A stretch of DNA of 64,000 nt from a virus: positions 29,998 to 93,997 of the IMG/VR virus record IMGVR_UViG_3300043464_001711; one strand, written 5' to 3'. How positions within the stretch are numbered: position 1 is the stretch's first letter; each line of letters starts with the position of its first letter. This document shows positions 35,350-43,769 of this stretch, in pieces. Position numbers and translations under genes: made by a program. The notes beneath the pieces were generated by a model. The model worked only from the letters and a program-made list of their open reading frames with translations. It was not told the origin of the DNA and made no database searches.

Positions 35350-35380
35350 AAAAAAGGGAGTCTTAAACTCCCTTTTTATT
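35347..35380. terminator. Bidirectional terminator
   Basis: AAAAAGGGAGT (35351-35361), loop CTTAA, ACTCCCTTTTT (35367-35377). Serves the plus-strand unit and, in the other direction, the vestigial ClpP end. Confidence 0.88.
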
Positions 35381-35425
35381 TTTATCAGGTTTACCAATAA
35401 CCTCATCAATAATACCGTAATTTTT
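35363..35425 (-). pseudogene. Vestigial C-terminus of a second ClpP gene
   Basis: The minus strand encodes KNYGIIDEVIGKPDKNKKGV followed by a stop, next to the terminator at 35347. The GIIDEVI sequence is the conserved end of ClpP proteases and resembles, but is not the same as, FGLIDEVL in the intact gene at 36357. No start codon or catalytic residues precede it: the frame closes at once, and one A missing in a six-A run may add a shift. It is a relict cut off beside the homing endonuclease gene. Confidence 0.6.
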
Positions 35426-35458
35426 TCAATACCACCAGGATTTTAACTGGTTTTAATA

Positions 35459-35467
35459 ATATTTATA
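35459..35467 (+). promoter_or_regulatory. Candidate late promoter motif ATATTTATA
   Basis: Exact match 12 nt before the ATG of the GIY-YIG endonuclease gene. Confidence 0.5.
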
Positions 35468-35479
35468 TTAAAAAAGAAT

Positions 35480-36367
35480 ATGGATGGTAAAACTTTTATA
35501 TATGGTTTATATAATATAAATGACGTAAAAAAAGAAATAAGATATATAGGTAAAGCTGATAACCCTGAATATCGTTTAAAAAGACACAAAAACAATACTT
35601 TATACAATAAAAAAATAAATAAGAAATTAACCCATAAAGAAAATTGGATAATTGATTGTGATTACAATATAGATTATATCATTATCAGTGAGTGTAGTAT
35701 CACTGATTGGGTTGAATTAGAAAAAAATCTAATAAAAAATTATCCAAATTTAACAAACACTGCTAATGGTGGTGAAGGTGGTTCAGGTATAAAATATAAA
35801 ATAACCTACGAAGAATGTAAAAAATGGGTAAAAGAAAATGTTAAAGTTAAATCTAAAACGGATTGGTCTAACAAATTAAAATTATTACCAGATTACATAC
35901 CAAAAAACCCTAACCAAAGGTATAAAAATGATGGTTGGGTTAGTTGGGGTGACTTTTTAGGTACCAATACAGTTAGTGATAACTATGTTAATTATTTAAA
36001 CTATGATGAAGCTAAAAAAACAATAAATTTATTGAATATTAAAAAAGTTATAGATTATAAAATTTTAGCTAAAGAAGGTAAAATACCACACAATATACCA
36101 AATAGACCTAATAGGTATTATGAAAATCGTGGTTGGTTGGGGTGGTCAGACTTTTTAGGGTGTGATATTATTGCTAATCAAAATAAGAAATTTTTTAATT
36201 TAGAAGAATTCAAAATAAATATTAAAAAATTAAACATTAAAAAAATGTCTGAATATAAAAAATATTGTTTAAGTGGTAGTAGGGATGGGAGAATGCCAAC
36301 TAACCCTCTTACAGTCTACCGTAGAGAAGATAAGAAAGTTAGTTGGCTAGATATTATTACCCCTTAA
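35480..36367 (+). CDS. GIY-YIG homing endonuclease with phage-integrase-type repeats
   Basis: 295 residues. The catalytic domain has GLY (9-11) and YIG (22-24) with the following Arg at about 32 and a Glu in WVELEKNLI. The C-terminal half holds three related DNA-binding repeats with the pattern I-P-x-x-P-x-x-x-Y-x-x-x-GW-x-x-W-x-D-F-L-G (about 137-161, 203-229 and a shorter one at the end). It should make a targeted DNA break in related phages to copy itself. It lies between a vestigial ClpP end (35363) and the intact ClpP gene, whose end it overlaps by 11 nt. Confidence 0.85.
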   Translation: MDGKTFIYGLYNINDVKKEIRYIGKADNPEYRLKRHKNNTLYNKKINKKLTHKENWIIDCDYNIDYIIISECSITDWVELEKNLIKNYPNLTNTANGGEGGSGIKYKITYEECKKWVKENVKVKSKTDWSNKLKLLPDYIPKNPNQRYKNDGWVSWGDFLGTNTVSDNYVNYLNYDEAKKTINLLNIKKVIDYKILAKEGKIPHNIPNRPNRYYENRGWLGWSDFLGCDIIANQNKKFFNLEEFKINIKKLNIKKMSEYKKYCLSGSRDGRMPTNPLTVYRREDKKVSWLDIITP

Positions 36368-37109
36368 TTATTTTTTGGTAATATTTATCAAACCCTGTTA
36401 AATATTTATCCATACCATTTTTAACTTTATTATCTGAATATAAAACTTCGTCAATTAATCCGAATTTTAATATTTCTTCAGCGTTAAACCATTTATCACG
36501 ATGTGCTGTAGAAATAACCTCATCAAAAGATTTACCACAATATTCAGCTAACATATTAAAAAGAACATAATTATATTTTTCACTTTCAAGATGATTGATT
36601 CTATTATCAGCCACATGCCCTCTAGTTCCAGAAGACACTTGATGTATCATTACTCTTGAAAAGGGAAGAGAACTTCTCATACCTTTTGTTCCGGCCCCTA
36701 ATAAAACTGAACCCATTGATGCCGCCATCCCTGTGTTAATTGTTTGAATTGGGTTGGGGATATAATTCATAACATCAATAATAGATAGACCACTAGAAAC
36801 ACTTCCGCCAGGTGTGTCTACATGCAAAGTAATAGTTTTCTTAGGGTCTTGTTGGGATAAGAAAAGAAGTTGTGCCTGTACAACAACAGCCATTCTATCA
36901 TTCACAGGTCCAGCACACCAAATAATACGATCCATCATCAATCTATCAAATACACTCATAATAGCAACATTTAGTTGTCTTTCTTCAATAATTGAAGGTG
37001 TGATTGATGATTCAATGTTTGGAACAATAGATTGGAAATTTTGGTATCCGTGTAGGGTATGTGAACCAATACCCATGTGCTTTACAGCGTACTTATCAAA
37101 TTCGGTCAT
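36357..37109 (-). CDS. clpP: ClpP-type serine protease with N-terminal extension
   Basis: I start at the ATG at 37109 (MTEFDKYAVKHMG); the longer frame to 37172 would overlap the next gene's leader. The catalytic triad is complete: Ser131 in GMAASMG, His156 in RVMIHQ, Asp205 in AHRDKW. The oligomerisation helix region and FGLIDEVL near the end are ClpP-like, and an extension of about 45 residues precedes the core. In phages such proteins may mature the capsid or replace or modify host ClpP. No ClpX/ClpA partner is visible. The very host-like core suggests acquisition from a bacterium. Confidence 0.88.
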   Translation of the reverse strand: MTEFDKYAVKHMGIGSHTLHGYQNFQSIVPNIESSITPSIIEERQLNVAIMSVFDRLMMDRIIWCAGPVNDRMAVVVQAQLLFLSQQDPKKTITLHVDTPGGSVSSGLSIIDVMNYIPNPIQTINTGMAASMGSVLLGAGTKGMRSSLPFSRVMIHQVSSGTRGHVADNRINHLESEKYNYVLFNMLAEYCGKSFDEVISTAHRDKWFNAEEILKFGLIDEVLYSDNKVKNGMDKYLTGFDKYYQKIIKG

Positions 37110-37172
37110 GTTTAAAATTTTTAATGTTTTTTTTCTTAAAACAAGAATATTTATAATAAAACAATTTGTCAA
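37110..37172. promoter_or_regulatory. Divergent promoter region of clpP and the 799-residue gene
   Basis: 63 bp. Plus strand: ATATTTATA at 37147-37155, 17 nt before the ATG at 37173. Minus strand: TTTG, 20 nt, TATTCTTG, a near match to the Bacteroidota promoter. This would give early clpP and late structural transcription from one gap. Confidence 0.45.
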
Positions 37173-39572
37173 ATGAAAAAAATAAATTACGACAACGCTT
37201 TAACTAGTTTATTTGAAGAAAAGGAATTAACTACTAATATACTATCTCTTGAAGGTGAGGATTTATATAAAGAAATAGCTTATGTTTTAACAGAACTTTC
37301 TCTTATTGATAAAGGTACTGGTAAAAAAATAATCTCAGAAAACGAAAGATTATTATTGGAAGCCAGTTTCATGGAAAAAATAAGAAATGCTTGGAATAAC
37401 CTTTGGGGTCAAGCAAATCAACAAGCACAACAAAACGCTAATCAAAATTTAGGTCCACAACAAGCACAGGCAGTACAACAAGCACAAAAGGATATTGCAG
37501 AAGTATCTAAAAATTGTGCTGAAAGAGCAGAAGGTCACTGGAGTATAAAATATGAACCTGGTGATCCTAGATATACAGAAGAAAATAAAAAGAAATATAT
37601 TGAGGGTCATATCAAACATTGTATTGAAGAGACCATGAATAGTTCTGGTGGTAAGTCTATTATAGGTAAGTTAAGTAATTTTTTAAATAACACAGTATCA
37701 GGTAGAGTTCTAACAGGAATGGTAGCTATTGGAGCTATGTTCTATGTTACTGGTTTATTGGGTACACATTCCACAACAGTTAAAAAGAATGTTGATGACG
37801 GTAATCTACATGTTGCTAAGGTAGTAAACAAACACACACAAAACGATTCTTTAAACCATTCTTCACATGTTAAAGTAAATAAAGATGGTAGTTTAACTAA
37901 AGTTGATATTGGTAAAGATGGTAAGACTGTTGGTGTTATAGAACGTGATTTTGCTAAAACTGATTTAAATGATAGTCAGGTACAACAGGCTGCACAAAAT
38001 ATTGTTAATTTAGTTAAGGATATTAATAAAGATCCTGATTTAGGTGGTAAACCTGTTAAATCTATAACTTTAAAATTCCATTCAAATTATTCAAATACTG
38101 ATGGTGGTGTTGATTCTGATGGTGATGGTATACCTGATAGTAACGATTGTCAAGGTGGACCATGTGCTGAAACACACAACCAAAAATCCATTGATGCTGT
38201 TTTAAAAATAGTTAAACAAGAATTAGCTAAAGACGGTATACCTACCAAAGTTAAAGTTAAATCTGAAATTGGTGGTTTGGCAAAAGATGTTGTAAAAGCT
38301 AAATCATCATCAGCTGATGCTGAACAAAACACAACAATAACTGTTGATGGGATAGACGCTCCAATAAAAAAACAAACAGATACAAAGATTCAACCTGGAC
38401 CATATGGGCCACTTGTTGATACGCCACCAGCACCAAAAGTACCAATTTGTGATATAAACATAAACGGTAAGACAATTAAAGTAGAAAGGGGTAACCGTAT
38501 AAGTATATATGCTAATGTAGATTACCTTGAAGAAGATGGTCAAAAATTTGATGGTATTTTAACACCTGTTGATAATGGTCCTTTATTACATTTAGAAATT
38601 TTAGGTGGTTTTACTGATGAAAAGAATGGGGTAACATATTTTGTTGTACAACCAGAAGATAAAACAACCGTACCTGAAGGATATGAACAAATACTAAAAG
38701 ATGGTATGTATATAGTTCCTTGTGGTAAAAAAATGAAAGGTGAGGATAAACGTGAAGATGATGATATAAATAGAAAAGATGAATACGAAGACGACATAGT
38801 AGTACCAGTACCAAAAAAAGAATTCCTAAAAGGTAATAGAAATATGCAATTGGCTTATTTAGCTAAAAATTTCTTACCAGGGGGAGAAAGTTTATGGAAT
38901 GGTTTAGGTATAAAAGAAGGGACAGTTTTACCTTCAGGGTTTTTTGACGCAGCTTTAAATCAAGGAAAATATGACCCACAAAACTATTTAAGCAAATATT
39001 ATGATTATTTAGTGAATAATAATGCTTTTACTAACAAAATTAATAAACAAGCATGGTTAGCTAGGGTACGTAGTAATAAAAATTTAGCTTTAATATCTTG
39101 GATTAGAAACACTAGAAAAAACATTGGTGGATTTTTCAAAAAATTAAACAATGAATATGGATTAGGTTTGGGTGAAAGAGCTAGAGCATTCACAGCAAAA
39201 CCTGGTGAAACAGGGAAAGCTATGGGTACGATAGGTGATTCAGTTCTTAAAAAAGATAATTTAATTATTGAAGCTTCAACCACTTTTGGTGATTCAATTA
39301 AAAAGGCTGGTTTTAGAGAAGACTTATTAATGAAAAATTTACCACAATTTATGGAAATGTTAACAACAATGTATTTCGGTATTAAAGGTAAGAAAATAGG
39401 TTATGATAAAAATGCTGTTATGAATTTATGTAAAGAATATGGTTGTAAAGTCGATACTGGTAAAAAATTCAAAAGAAGTGTATCTAAAGATTACGCTATA
39501 ATGGATAGTGTTGAACCTAAAGATGAAATTTTAAAAGAAGAAATAAATAGAATAAAAAATTTGATGAAATAA
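37173..39572 (+). CDS. Large putative internal virion protein with one membrane segment and OmpA-like/Ca motifs
   Basis: 799 residues. The N-terminal helical region (with LFEEKEL and LLLEASFMEKI) is followed by a Gln/Ala-rich linker (QANQQAQQNANQ), then one transmembrane-like helix (VLTGMVAIGAMFYVTGLLG, about 178-196). Residues about 300-370 resemble an OmpA-like fold (ITLKFHSNYS...KSIDAVLKIVKQELAKDGI) interrupted by DSDGDGIPDSNDC, a thrombospondin type 3-like Ca-binding loop. The C-terminus EILKEEINRIKNLMK is a tag-like helix with L-K-E. An ejected protein spanning periplasm and membrane would fit; the function is inferred. Confidence 0.55.
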   Translation: MKKINYDNALTSLFEEKELTTNILSLEGEDLYKEIAYVLTELSLIDKGTGKKIISENERLLLEASFMEKIRNAWNNLWGQANQQAQQNANQNLGPQQAQAVQQAQKDIAEVSKNCAERAEGHWSIKYEPGDPRYTEENKKKYIEGHIKHCIEETMNSSGGKSIIGKLSNFLNNTVSGRVLTGMVAIGAMFYVTGLLGTHSTTVKKNVDDGNLHVAKVVNKHTQNDSLNHSSHVKVNKDGSLTKVDIGKDGKTVGVIERDFAKTDLNDSQVQQAAQNIVNLVKDINKDPDLGGKPVKSITLKFHSNYSNTDGGVDSDGDGIPDSNDCQGGPCAETHNQKSIDAVLKIVKQELAKDGIPTKVKVKSEIGGLAKDVVKAKSSSADAEQNTTITVDGIDAPIKKQTDTKIQPGPYGPLVDTPPAPKVPICDININGKTIKVERGNRISIYANVDYLEEDGQKFDGILTPVDNGPLLHLEILGGFTDEKNGVTYFVVQPEDKTTVPEGYEQILKDGMYIVPCGKKMKGEDKREDDDINRKDEYEDDIVVPVPKKEFLKGNRNMQLAYLAKNFLPGGESLWNGLGIKEGTVLPSGFFDAALNQGKYDPQNYLSKYYDYLVNNNAFTNKINKQAWLARVRSNKNLALISWIRNTRKNIGGFFKKLNNEYGLGLGERARAFTAKPGETGKAMGTIGDSVLKKDNLIIEASTTFGDSIKKAGFREDLLMKNLPQFMEMLTTMYFGIKGKKIGYDKNAVMNLCKEYGCKVDTGKKFKRSVSKDYAIMDSVEPKDEILKEEINRIKNLMK

Positions 39573-39592
39573 AAATAAAATATTTTATCAGC

Positions 39593-39601
39593 ATATTTAT
39601 A
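39593..39601 (+). promoter_or_regulatory. Candidate late promoter motif ATATTTATA
   Basis: Exact match 36 nt before the tail tube ATG; spacing and leader resemble those of the sheath gene. Confidence 0.55.
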
Positions 39602-39637
39602 ATTAAAGATAACAAAAAAAAATTAAAAAATTAAACT

Positions 39638-40126
39638 ATGGCAGATTTGTTAATGAGAATGCCTGTTCCTTACGAACCAAAGAAAAAGAATAGGTTTATA
39701 TTTAGATTCCCTACACCATTGGGTATCCAAGAATGGTTCGTATCAACAGGTGCTAGACCGACTTATACAGCGGAAGAAACTGAGATTCAATTCTTAAATA
39801 CTTCTACTTTTGTAATTGGTAGATTTACTTGGGAAACAATCGACGTTACTTTCCGTGACCCAATCGGTCCTTCAGCTACTCAAGCTCTTATGGAATGGAT
39901 TCGTCTTCACTCTGAGTCTGTAACAGGTAGACAAGGTTACGCTGCTGGTTATAAGAAAGATATAGAATTAGAAATGTTAGACCCAACAGGAGTTGTTATT
40001 GAAAAATGGATTCTTCAAGGTACTATGATTACTTCAGCTAATTTCGGTGATTTGGATTACTCTTCTTCTGATATAGCTGACATTTCAGTTACACTTAGAT
40101 TTGATAGAGCAATCTCAGTATTCTGA
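39638..40126 (+). CDS. Tail tube protein (T4 gp19-like)
   Basis: 162 residues, the size of T4 gp19. The beta-barrel signature runs RFIFRFPTPLGIQEWFV, ...FTWETIDVTFRDPIGPSATQALMEWIRLHS, IELEMLDPTGVVIEKWILQGTMITSANFGDLDYSSSDIADISVTLRFDRA. These hexameric rings stack into the tube inside the sheath and guide DNA during ejection. It is far from the sheath gene (about 8 kb away), unlike the adjacent sheath-tube order of many phages. Downstream is a homing endonuclease gene, a position typical for such genes next to conserved structural genes. Confidence 0.92.
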   Translation: MADLLMRMPVPYEPKKKNRFIFRFPTPLGIQEWFVSTGARPTYTAEETEIQFLNTSTFVIGRFTWETIDVTFRDPIGPSATQALMEWIRLHSESVTGRQGYAAGYKKDIELEMLDPTGVVIEKWILQGTMITSANFGDLDYSSSDIADISVTLRFDRAISVF

Positions 40127-40189
40127 TTTAAATATTTACGAAAAATAAACATAATTGTCATACCCTTGACAACCAAATTAAAAGTCTGT

Positions 40190-40198
40190 ATATTTATA
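40190..40198 (+). promoter_or_regulatory. Candidate late promoter motif ATATTTATA
   Basis: Exact match 16 nt before the endonuclease start at 40215. Confidence 0.5.
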
Positions 40199-40214
40199 TT
40201 AAAAATATAAATGT

Positions 40215-41750
40215 ATGGACTTTTCTTTTTTTACAACAAACAACAAATCGGGTCATAAAACCAAAGAGTCTTGGTTTTCCAAAAATTACCCCGAAGAATA
40301 CTTAAAAATAATTGACCATACCTCAAGATTCGGTTTAAAAACATTTAAAGAAAAAATATGGTTTTTCTACCATAATTTAAAATCAATACCAAAATGTCCT
40401 TGTGGTAATCAATCAAAATTTAGTGAAAGGTTTGACAGGGGTTATCAATCCTTTTGTTCCTTAGAATGTGCTAACAACAATAAAGAAGAATTAATAAAAA
40501 GACAAAAAAAAAGTATAAATAAAAAATGGGGTGTAGATTTCTATACACAACACAAAGATTTCATAAAAAAACAAAAAGAAACAAAGAAAAAACGTTATGG
40601 TAATGAAAGTTATAATAACGTTGAAAAAATGAAAAATACTAAAAAGTTGTTATATGGCAAGTCTGGTTACAATAATTCAGATAAGAATAAAATAACAAGA
40701 CGTGATAGTTTTATTAAACTAGTTAAAGAAAAAACAAAAGATGTTTTTGTTTCATATGAATTAGATTCGGATAATATCACATTAAATTGTTCTATATGTA
40801 ATCAAAATTATCTAATATATAATAATTTATTTAATTATAGAACAAAACAAAAATCAACATTATGTACTTTATGTAACCCAACAGACAACAAACAAGTTTC
40901 GGGACTTGAGTTGGACCTAATAAATTTTATATCTAAAATAATTAAGGTTGAGACTAAAAACAGGTCTGTTTTAGGTGGTAAGGAATTGGATGTGTTTATC
41001 CCATCAAAAAAATTAGCTATAGAGTTTAATGGGTTGTATTGGCATTCAGACATATATAAAGACAAAAATTACCATTTAAATAAAACTATTGAATGTAACA
41101 AAAAAAATATAAATTTATTACATGTTTTTGAGGATGAATGGTTAGAGAAATCCGATATCGTTAAATCAATAATTAAAAACAAGTTAGGTGTTTGGGATAA
41201 AAAAGTTTATGCTAGAAATTGTGAGATAAGGGTTGTTAATAAATCTGAAGAAAAATTGTTTTTAAATTTAAACCATATTCAAGGGTTTGTTGGGTCAAAT
41301 ATTTCCTATGGTCTTTATTATTGTGATGAATTAATTTCCATAATGACTTTTGGTGGTTTAAGGAAATCTTTAGGATATAACTCAAAAGAGGGGTCTTATG
41401 AGATGTTAAGATTTTGTAATAAATTAAATTATAACATTATCGGTGGAGCATCAAAATTATTTAAGCATTTTGTTAAAATGAATAACCCAAAACAAATTAT
41501 ATCGTATTCTGACAATCGTTATTTTGATGGTTTTTTATATAAAAATTTGGGCTTTGCGTTTATTGGTGAGACCAAACCAAATTATTTTTATGTTATTAAT
41601 CATAACAGAGAAAATAGGTTTAAATATAGAAAAGATGTTTTAATTAAGGAGGGTTTTGTTAAATCACTAACAGAAAAAGAAATTATGAAATCTAGGGGGT
41701 ATAATAGAATATGGGATTGTGGTAATAAAAAATGGGTTATAAATTTATAA
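40215..41750 (+). CDS. Hef-like/PD-(D/E)xK homing endonuclease (511 residues)
   Basis: The N-terminal half has a Cys cluster (CPCG-x15-FCSLECAN, about 56-80) that should bind zinc, KKRYG-type repeats (WGVDFYTQ, RYGNESYNN, LYGKSGYNN) for DNA recognition, and a second Cys cluster (CSICN, CTLCNP). The nuclease core at about 235-290 has LDVFIPSKKLAIEFNGLYWH, the PD-(D/E)xK/Vsr-like motif of phage homing nucleases. The C-terminal domain contains ISYSDNRYFDGFLYKNLGF. It sits between tail tube and peptidase genes. It should spread by breaking and repairing related phage DNA. Confidence 0.82.
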   Translation: MDFSFFTTNNKSGHKTKESWFSKNYPEEYLKIIDHTSRFGLKTFKEKIWFFYHNLKSIPKCPCGNQSKFSERFDRGYQSFCSLECANNNKEELIKRQKKSINKKWGVDFYTQHKDFIKKQKETKKKRYGNESYNNVEKMKNTKKLLYGKSGYNNSDKNKITRRDSFIKLVKEKTKDVFVSYELDSDNITLNCSICNQNYLIYNNLFNYRTKQKSTLCTLCNPTDNKQVSGLELDLINFISKIIKVETKNRSVLGGKELDVFIPSKKLAIEFNGLYWHSDIYKDKNYHLNKTIECNKKNINLLHVFEDEWLEKSDIVKSIIKNKLGVWDKKVYARNCEIRVVNKSEEKLFLNLNHIQGFVGSNISYGLYYCDELISIMTFGGLRKSLGYNSKEGSYEMLRFCNKLNYNIIGGASKLFKHFVKMNNPKQIISYSDNRYFDGFLYKNLGFAFIGETKPNYFYVINHNRENRFKYRKDVLIKEGFVKSLTEKEIMKSRGYNRIWDCGNKKWVINL

Positions 41751-41766
41751 CCCATAATTATTTTTT

Positions 41767-42834
41767 CTACCAATCGTAATCAACTTCGTCGTCATACTTT
41801 CTAATACTATAACCTCCATTGAATTCTTTATAATCAAATAGGTCCTCAAAACCTCTATCAGTTATTTTTTCACTTTTATAGTAAGCATTTACTCTATTAA
41901 AGTCTTCCCATTCATCATGCCATTCAGCAAAAAAGTCATCATCATCCTCTTCGTCCTCATCAAAAAACAATTCTTCTTTTAAAAGTGTTTTAGATGATTC
42001 AGATTTTTGTGTTGTAGAACTAGACCAATAAGAATCATTTCCGTAATTTGTTACAGGTTCTTCTACTCTTTCGTAAAAATTTTCACCTAAAATTTCATGT
42101 AGTCTAAGTCCTAATTGAAATCCGTTCTCAACTTCATCAACAACTACATATTCATTAGCTGTATGATAACTATGATAACCTGCCGCCAAATTCAAACAAG
42201 AGAAACCAAATTTTTCCATTAATGGCCAAATATCTGTGTAAGGGTGTCTTTCCCAACTATCAATACCATGTTCAAGAATAAGGTTACCAACTTTATTACC
42301 AAATTCGGATTTTTCGTTAAAAAGTTTTTTACCCATAAGAGTTAAACTCATTGAATTACCTTCAGGTGAATCATACTGAATTGCGTAACCAACGTTTTTA
42401 AAGAACTCAGGGTCAGCCTGTCTAGAACCAACACAACCAATTTCTTCCGAAACAAAAAATGCCGCTTTAACATTGTCCAATGTATCCAACATTTCCAAAC
42501 AAAGAAAGACACCACACTTATCATCACCACCAATACCGGATGGTTTCATAGTTTCTTTATCAATACCTGTTAGGATTGTTTTTCCGTTTTCTTCTAGTTG
42601 AACCACTTTAAGATTCAAATTAACTGAGTGTACTGTATCTGTATGTGAAACAAAACAAGGATACCATTCAGCCTTTCCTTTAGTCACATAAATATTACCG
42701 ATTGCATCAGTATAATGTTCAAACCCTTTTTCGGTTAAAACATTCTGTAAATAAGAAACCATTAGTTTCTCGTTTCTAGAATGTGTAGGGATTGATAACA
42801 CTTCTTTCAATCTCTGTAGTTTTCTATCTTCCAT
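41767..42834 (-). CDS. M20-family zinc metallopeptidase (peptidase T-like)
   Basis: 355 residues. Likely metal ligands are all present: His64 and Asp66 (SHTDTVH), Asp104/105 (GIGGDDKCG), Glu130/131 (VSEEIG, general base), Asp155 (QYDSPEG) and His221/His224 (GYHSYHTANEY). These enzymes use two zinc ions to cleave small peptides. The dimerisation domain between about 165 and 200 looks shortened relative to bacterial peptidase T. The C-terminal 90 residues form an extra acidic segment with an EDEEDDDDFF run. It has its own Bacteroidota-type promoter and is antisense to the structural genes, so it is probably expressed early. A peptidase of this kind is unusual in phages. Confidence 0.85.
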   Translation of the reverse strand: MEDRKLQRLKEVLSIPTHSRNEKLMVSYLQNVLTEKGFEHYTDAIGNIYVTKGKAEWYPCFVSHTDTVHSVNLNLKVVQLEENGKTILTGIDKETMKPSGIGGDDKCGVFLCLEMLDTLDNVKAAFFVSEEIGCVGSRQADPEFFKNVGYAIQYDSPEGNSMSLTLMGKKLFNEKSEFGNKVGNLILEHGIDSWERHPYTDIWPLMEKFGFSCLNLAAGYHSYHTANEYVVVDEVENGFQLGLRLHEILGENFYERVEEPVTNYGNDSYWSSSTTQKSESSKTLLKEELFFDEDEEDDDDFFAEWHDEWEDFNRVNAYYKSEKITDRGFEDLFDYKEFNGGYSIRKYDDEVDYDW

Positions 42835-42853
42835 TTTTTTTATTTATATAATA

Positions 42854-42884
42854 CAAATATAGTTAAGGTTTTTAATATGGCAAA
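42854..42884 (-). promoter_or_regulatory. Bacteroidota-type promoter, exact consensus, for the peptidase gene
   Basis: Minus strand TTTG (42884-42881), 19-nt spacer, TATATTTG (42861-42854): an exact match to TTTG-N19-TAnnTTTG, 19 nt before the ATG at 42834. Confidence 0.75.
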
Positions 42885-43007
42885 GTTTTTTTTAACAAAA
42901 AATTTAGAATAATTCTATTTATATAATAAAAACAGAATCTTTACTTTGTCAAAAAAGGTTTTAAGATTATAATAAAATAATAGTAAACATAAAAAAAAGT
43001 TTTTACA

Positions 43008-43769
43008 ATGTCAAATCAAGAAAACGATTTTAATTTTGAAGCACCGTTTGATGTGCTTGAATTACCTTCAAAAGGGTTATTATACCCTGGTAGACCTGCC
43101 ACAGTTAAAGTGGAGTATCTTACAGCAGCAGACGAAAATATTCTTACATCTCCTAACTTAATTAGAAGTGGTAAGGTATTGGATGTTCTTTTACAGAAAA
43201 AAATTAAAAGTTCTGAAATCCCTATGGAACAAATGTTAGTGGGTGATAGAAATGCTATTATGATTTGGTTAAGAGCTACAGGTTATGGTGAAATGTACCC
43301 TGTAAAAATGCTTGACCCTGAAACGGCTGAAGAATTTGAAACTGAAATTGATTTATCCAATCTAGGTACAAAAGAATTAACAGCACAACCAGATGAAAAT
43401 GGTGAATTCGATTTCTTATTACCTAGAAGTAAAAAGAAAATTAAATTTAGATTATTAACTGTAGCTGACGAAACCTCAATTACTAAAAAAACAGAACAAA
43501 GAAATAAGGCCACAAAATCACCCATTAGTAACGCTTTAACTTATAGACTACAGGCACAAATTAAAGAAATTGAGGGTAATAGAGACCCATCTATGATTGC
43601 TAAATTTATTGAAATTATGCCGGCTTTTGATTCTTTAAAGTTTAGAGAATATTCAGATGAAATAGAACCTGGTATTGACCTAGAAGTGGACGTGGAGGGC
43701 CCATCAGGTACCTTTCGTAGCCCCTTTACAATTGGACTCAACTTTTTTTGGCCTAACGCTAGAGTATAG
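43008..43769 (+). CDS. T4 gp26-like baseplate/tail-assembly protein (PF12322 type)
   Basis: 253 residues. LELPSKGLLYPGRPATVKVEYLTAADENIL is the LPS-x-G-x-x-Y start of the T4 base-plate protein family (gp26-like), followed by a helical region and a small domain ending FRSPFTIGLNFFW. The 3' end has the run TTTTTTT (43743-43749), and the next gene overlaps in another frame, as for tail-assembly chaperone pairs (lambda G/GT). It may serve as chaperone of the tape measure protein encoded two genes downstream rather than, or as well as, a baseplate part. Confidence 0.75.
   Translation: MSNQENDFNFEAPFDVLELPSKGLLYPGRPATVKVEYLTAADENILTSPNLIRSGKVLDVLLQKKIKSSEIPMEQMLVGDRNAIMIWLRATGYGEMYPVKMLDPETAEEFETEIDLSNLGTKELTAQPDENGEFDFLLPRSKKKIKFRLLTVADETSITKKTEQRNKATKSPISNALTYRLQAQIKEIEGNRDPSMIAKFIEIMPAFDSLKFREYSDEIEPGIDLEVDVEGPSGTFRSPFTIGLNFFWPNARV

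Noticed and set aside
35432-35450. Small inverted repeat ACCAG...CTGGT before the GIY-YIG gene
   Set aside because: Only 5-bp arms; too weak to call as an operator or hairpin.
36357-37172. Longer ClpP starting at 37172
   Set aside because: The extra 21 residues lie in the AT-rich divergent promoter gap, overlapping the late motif; the ATG at 37109 is better placed.
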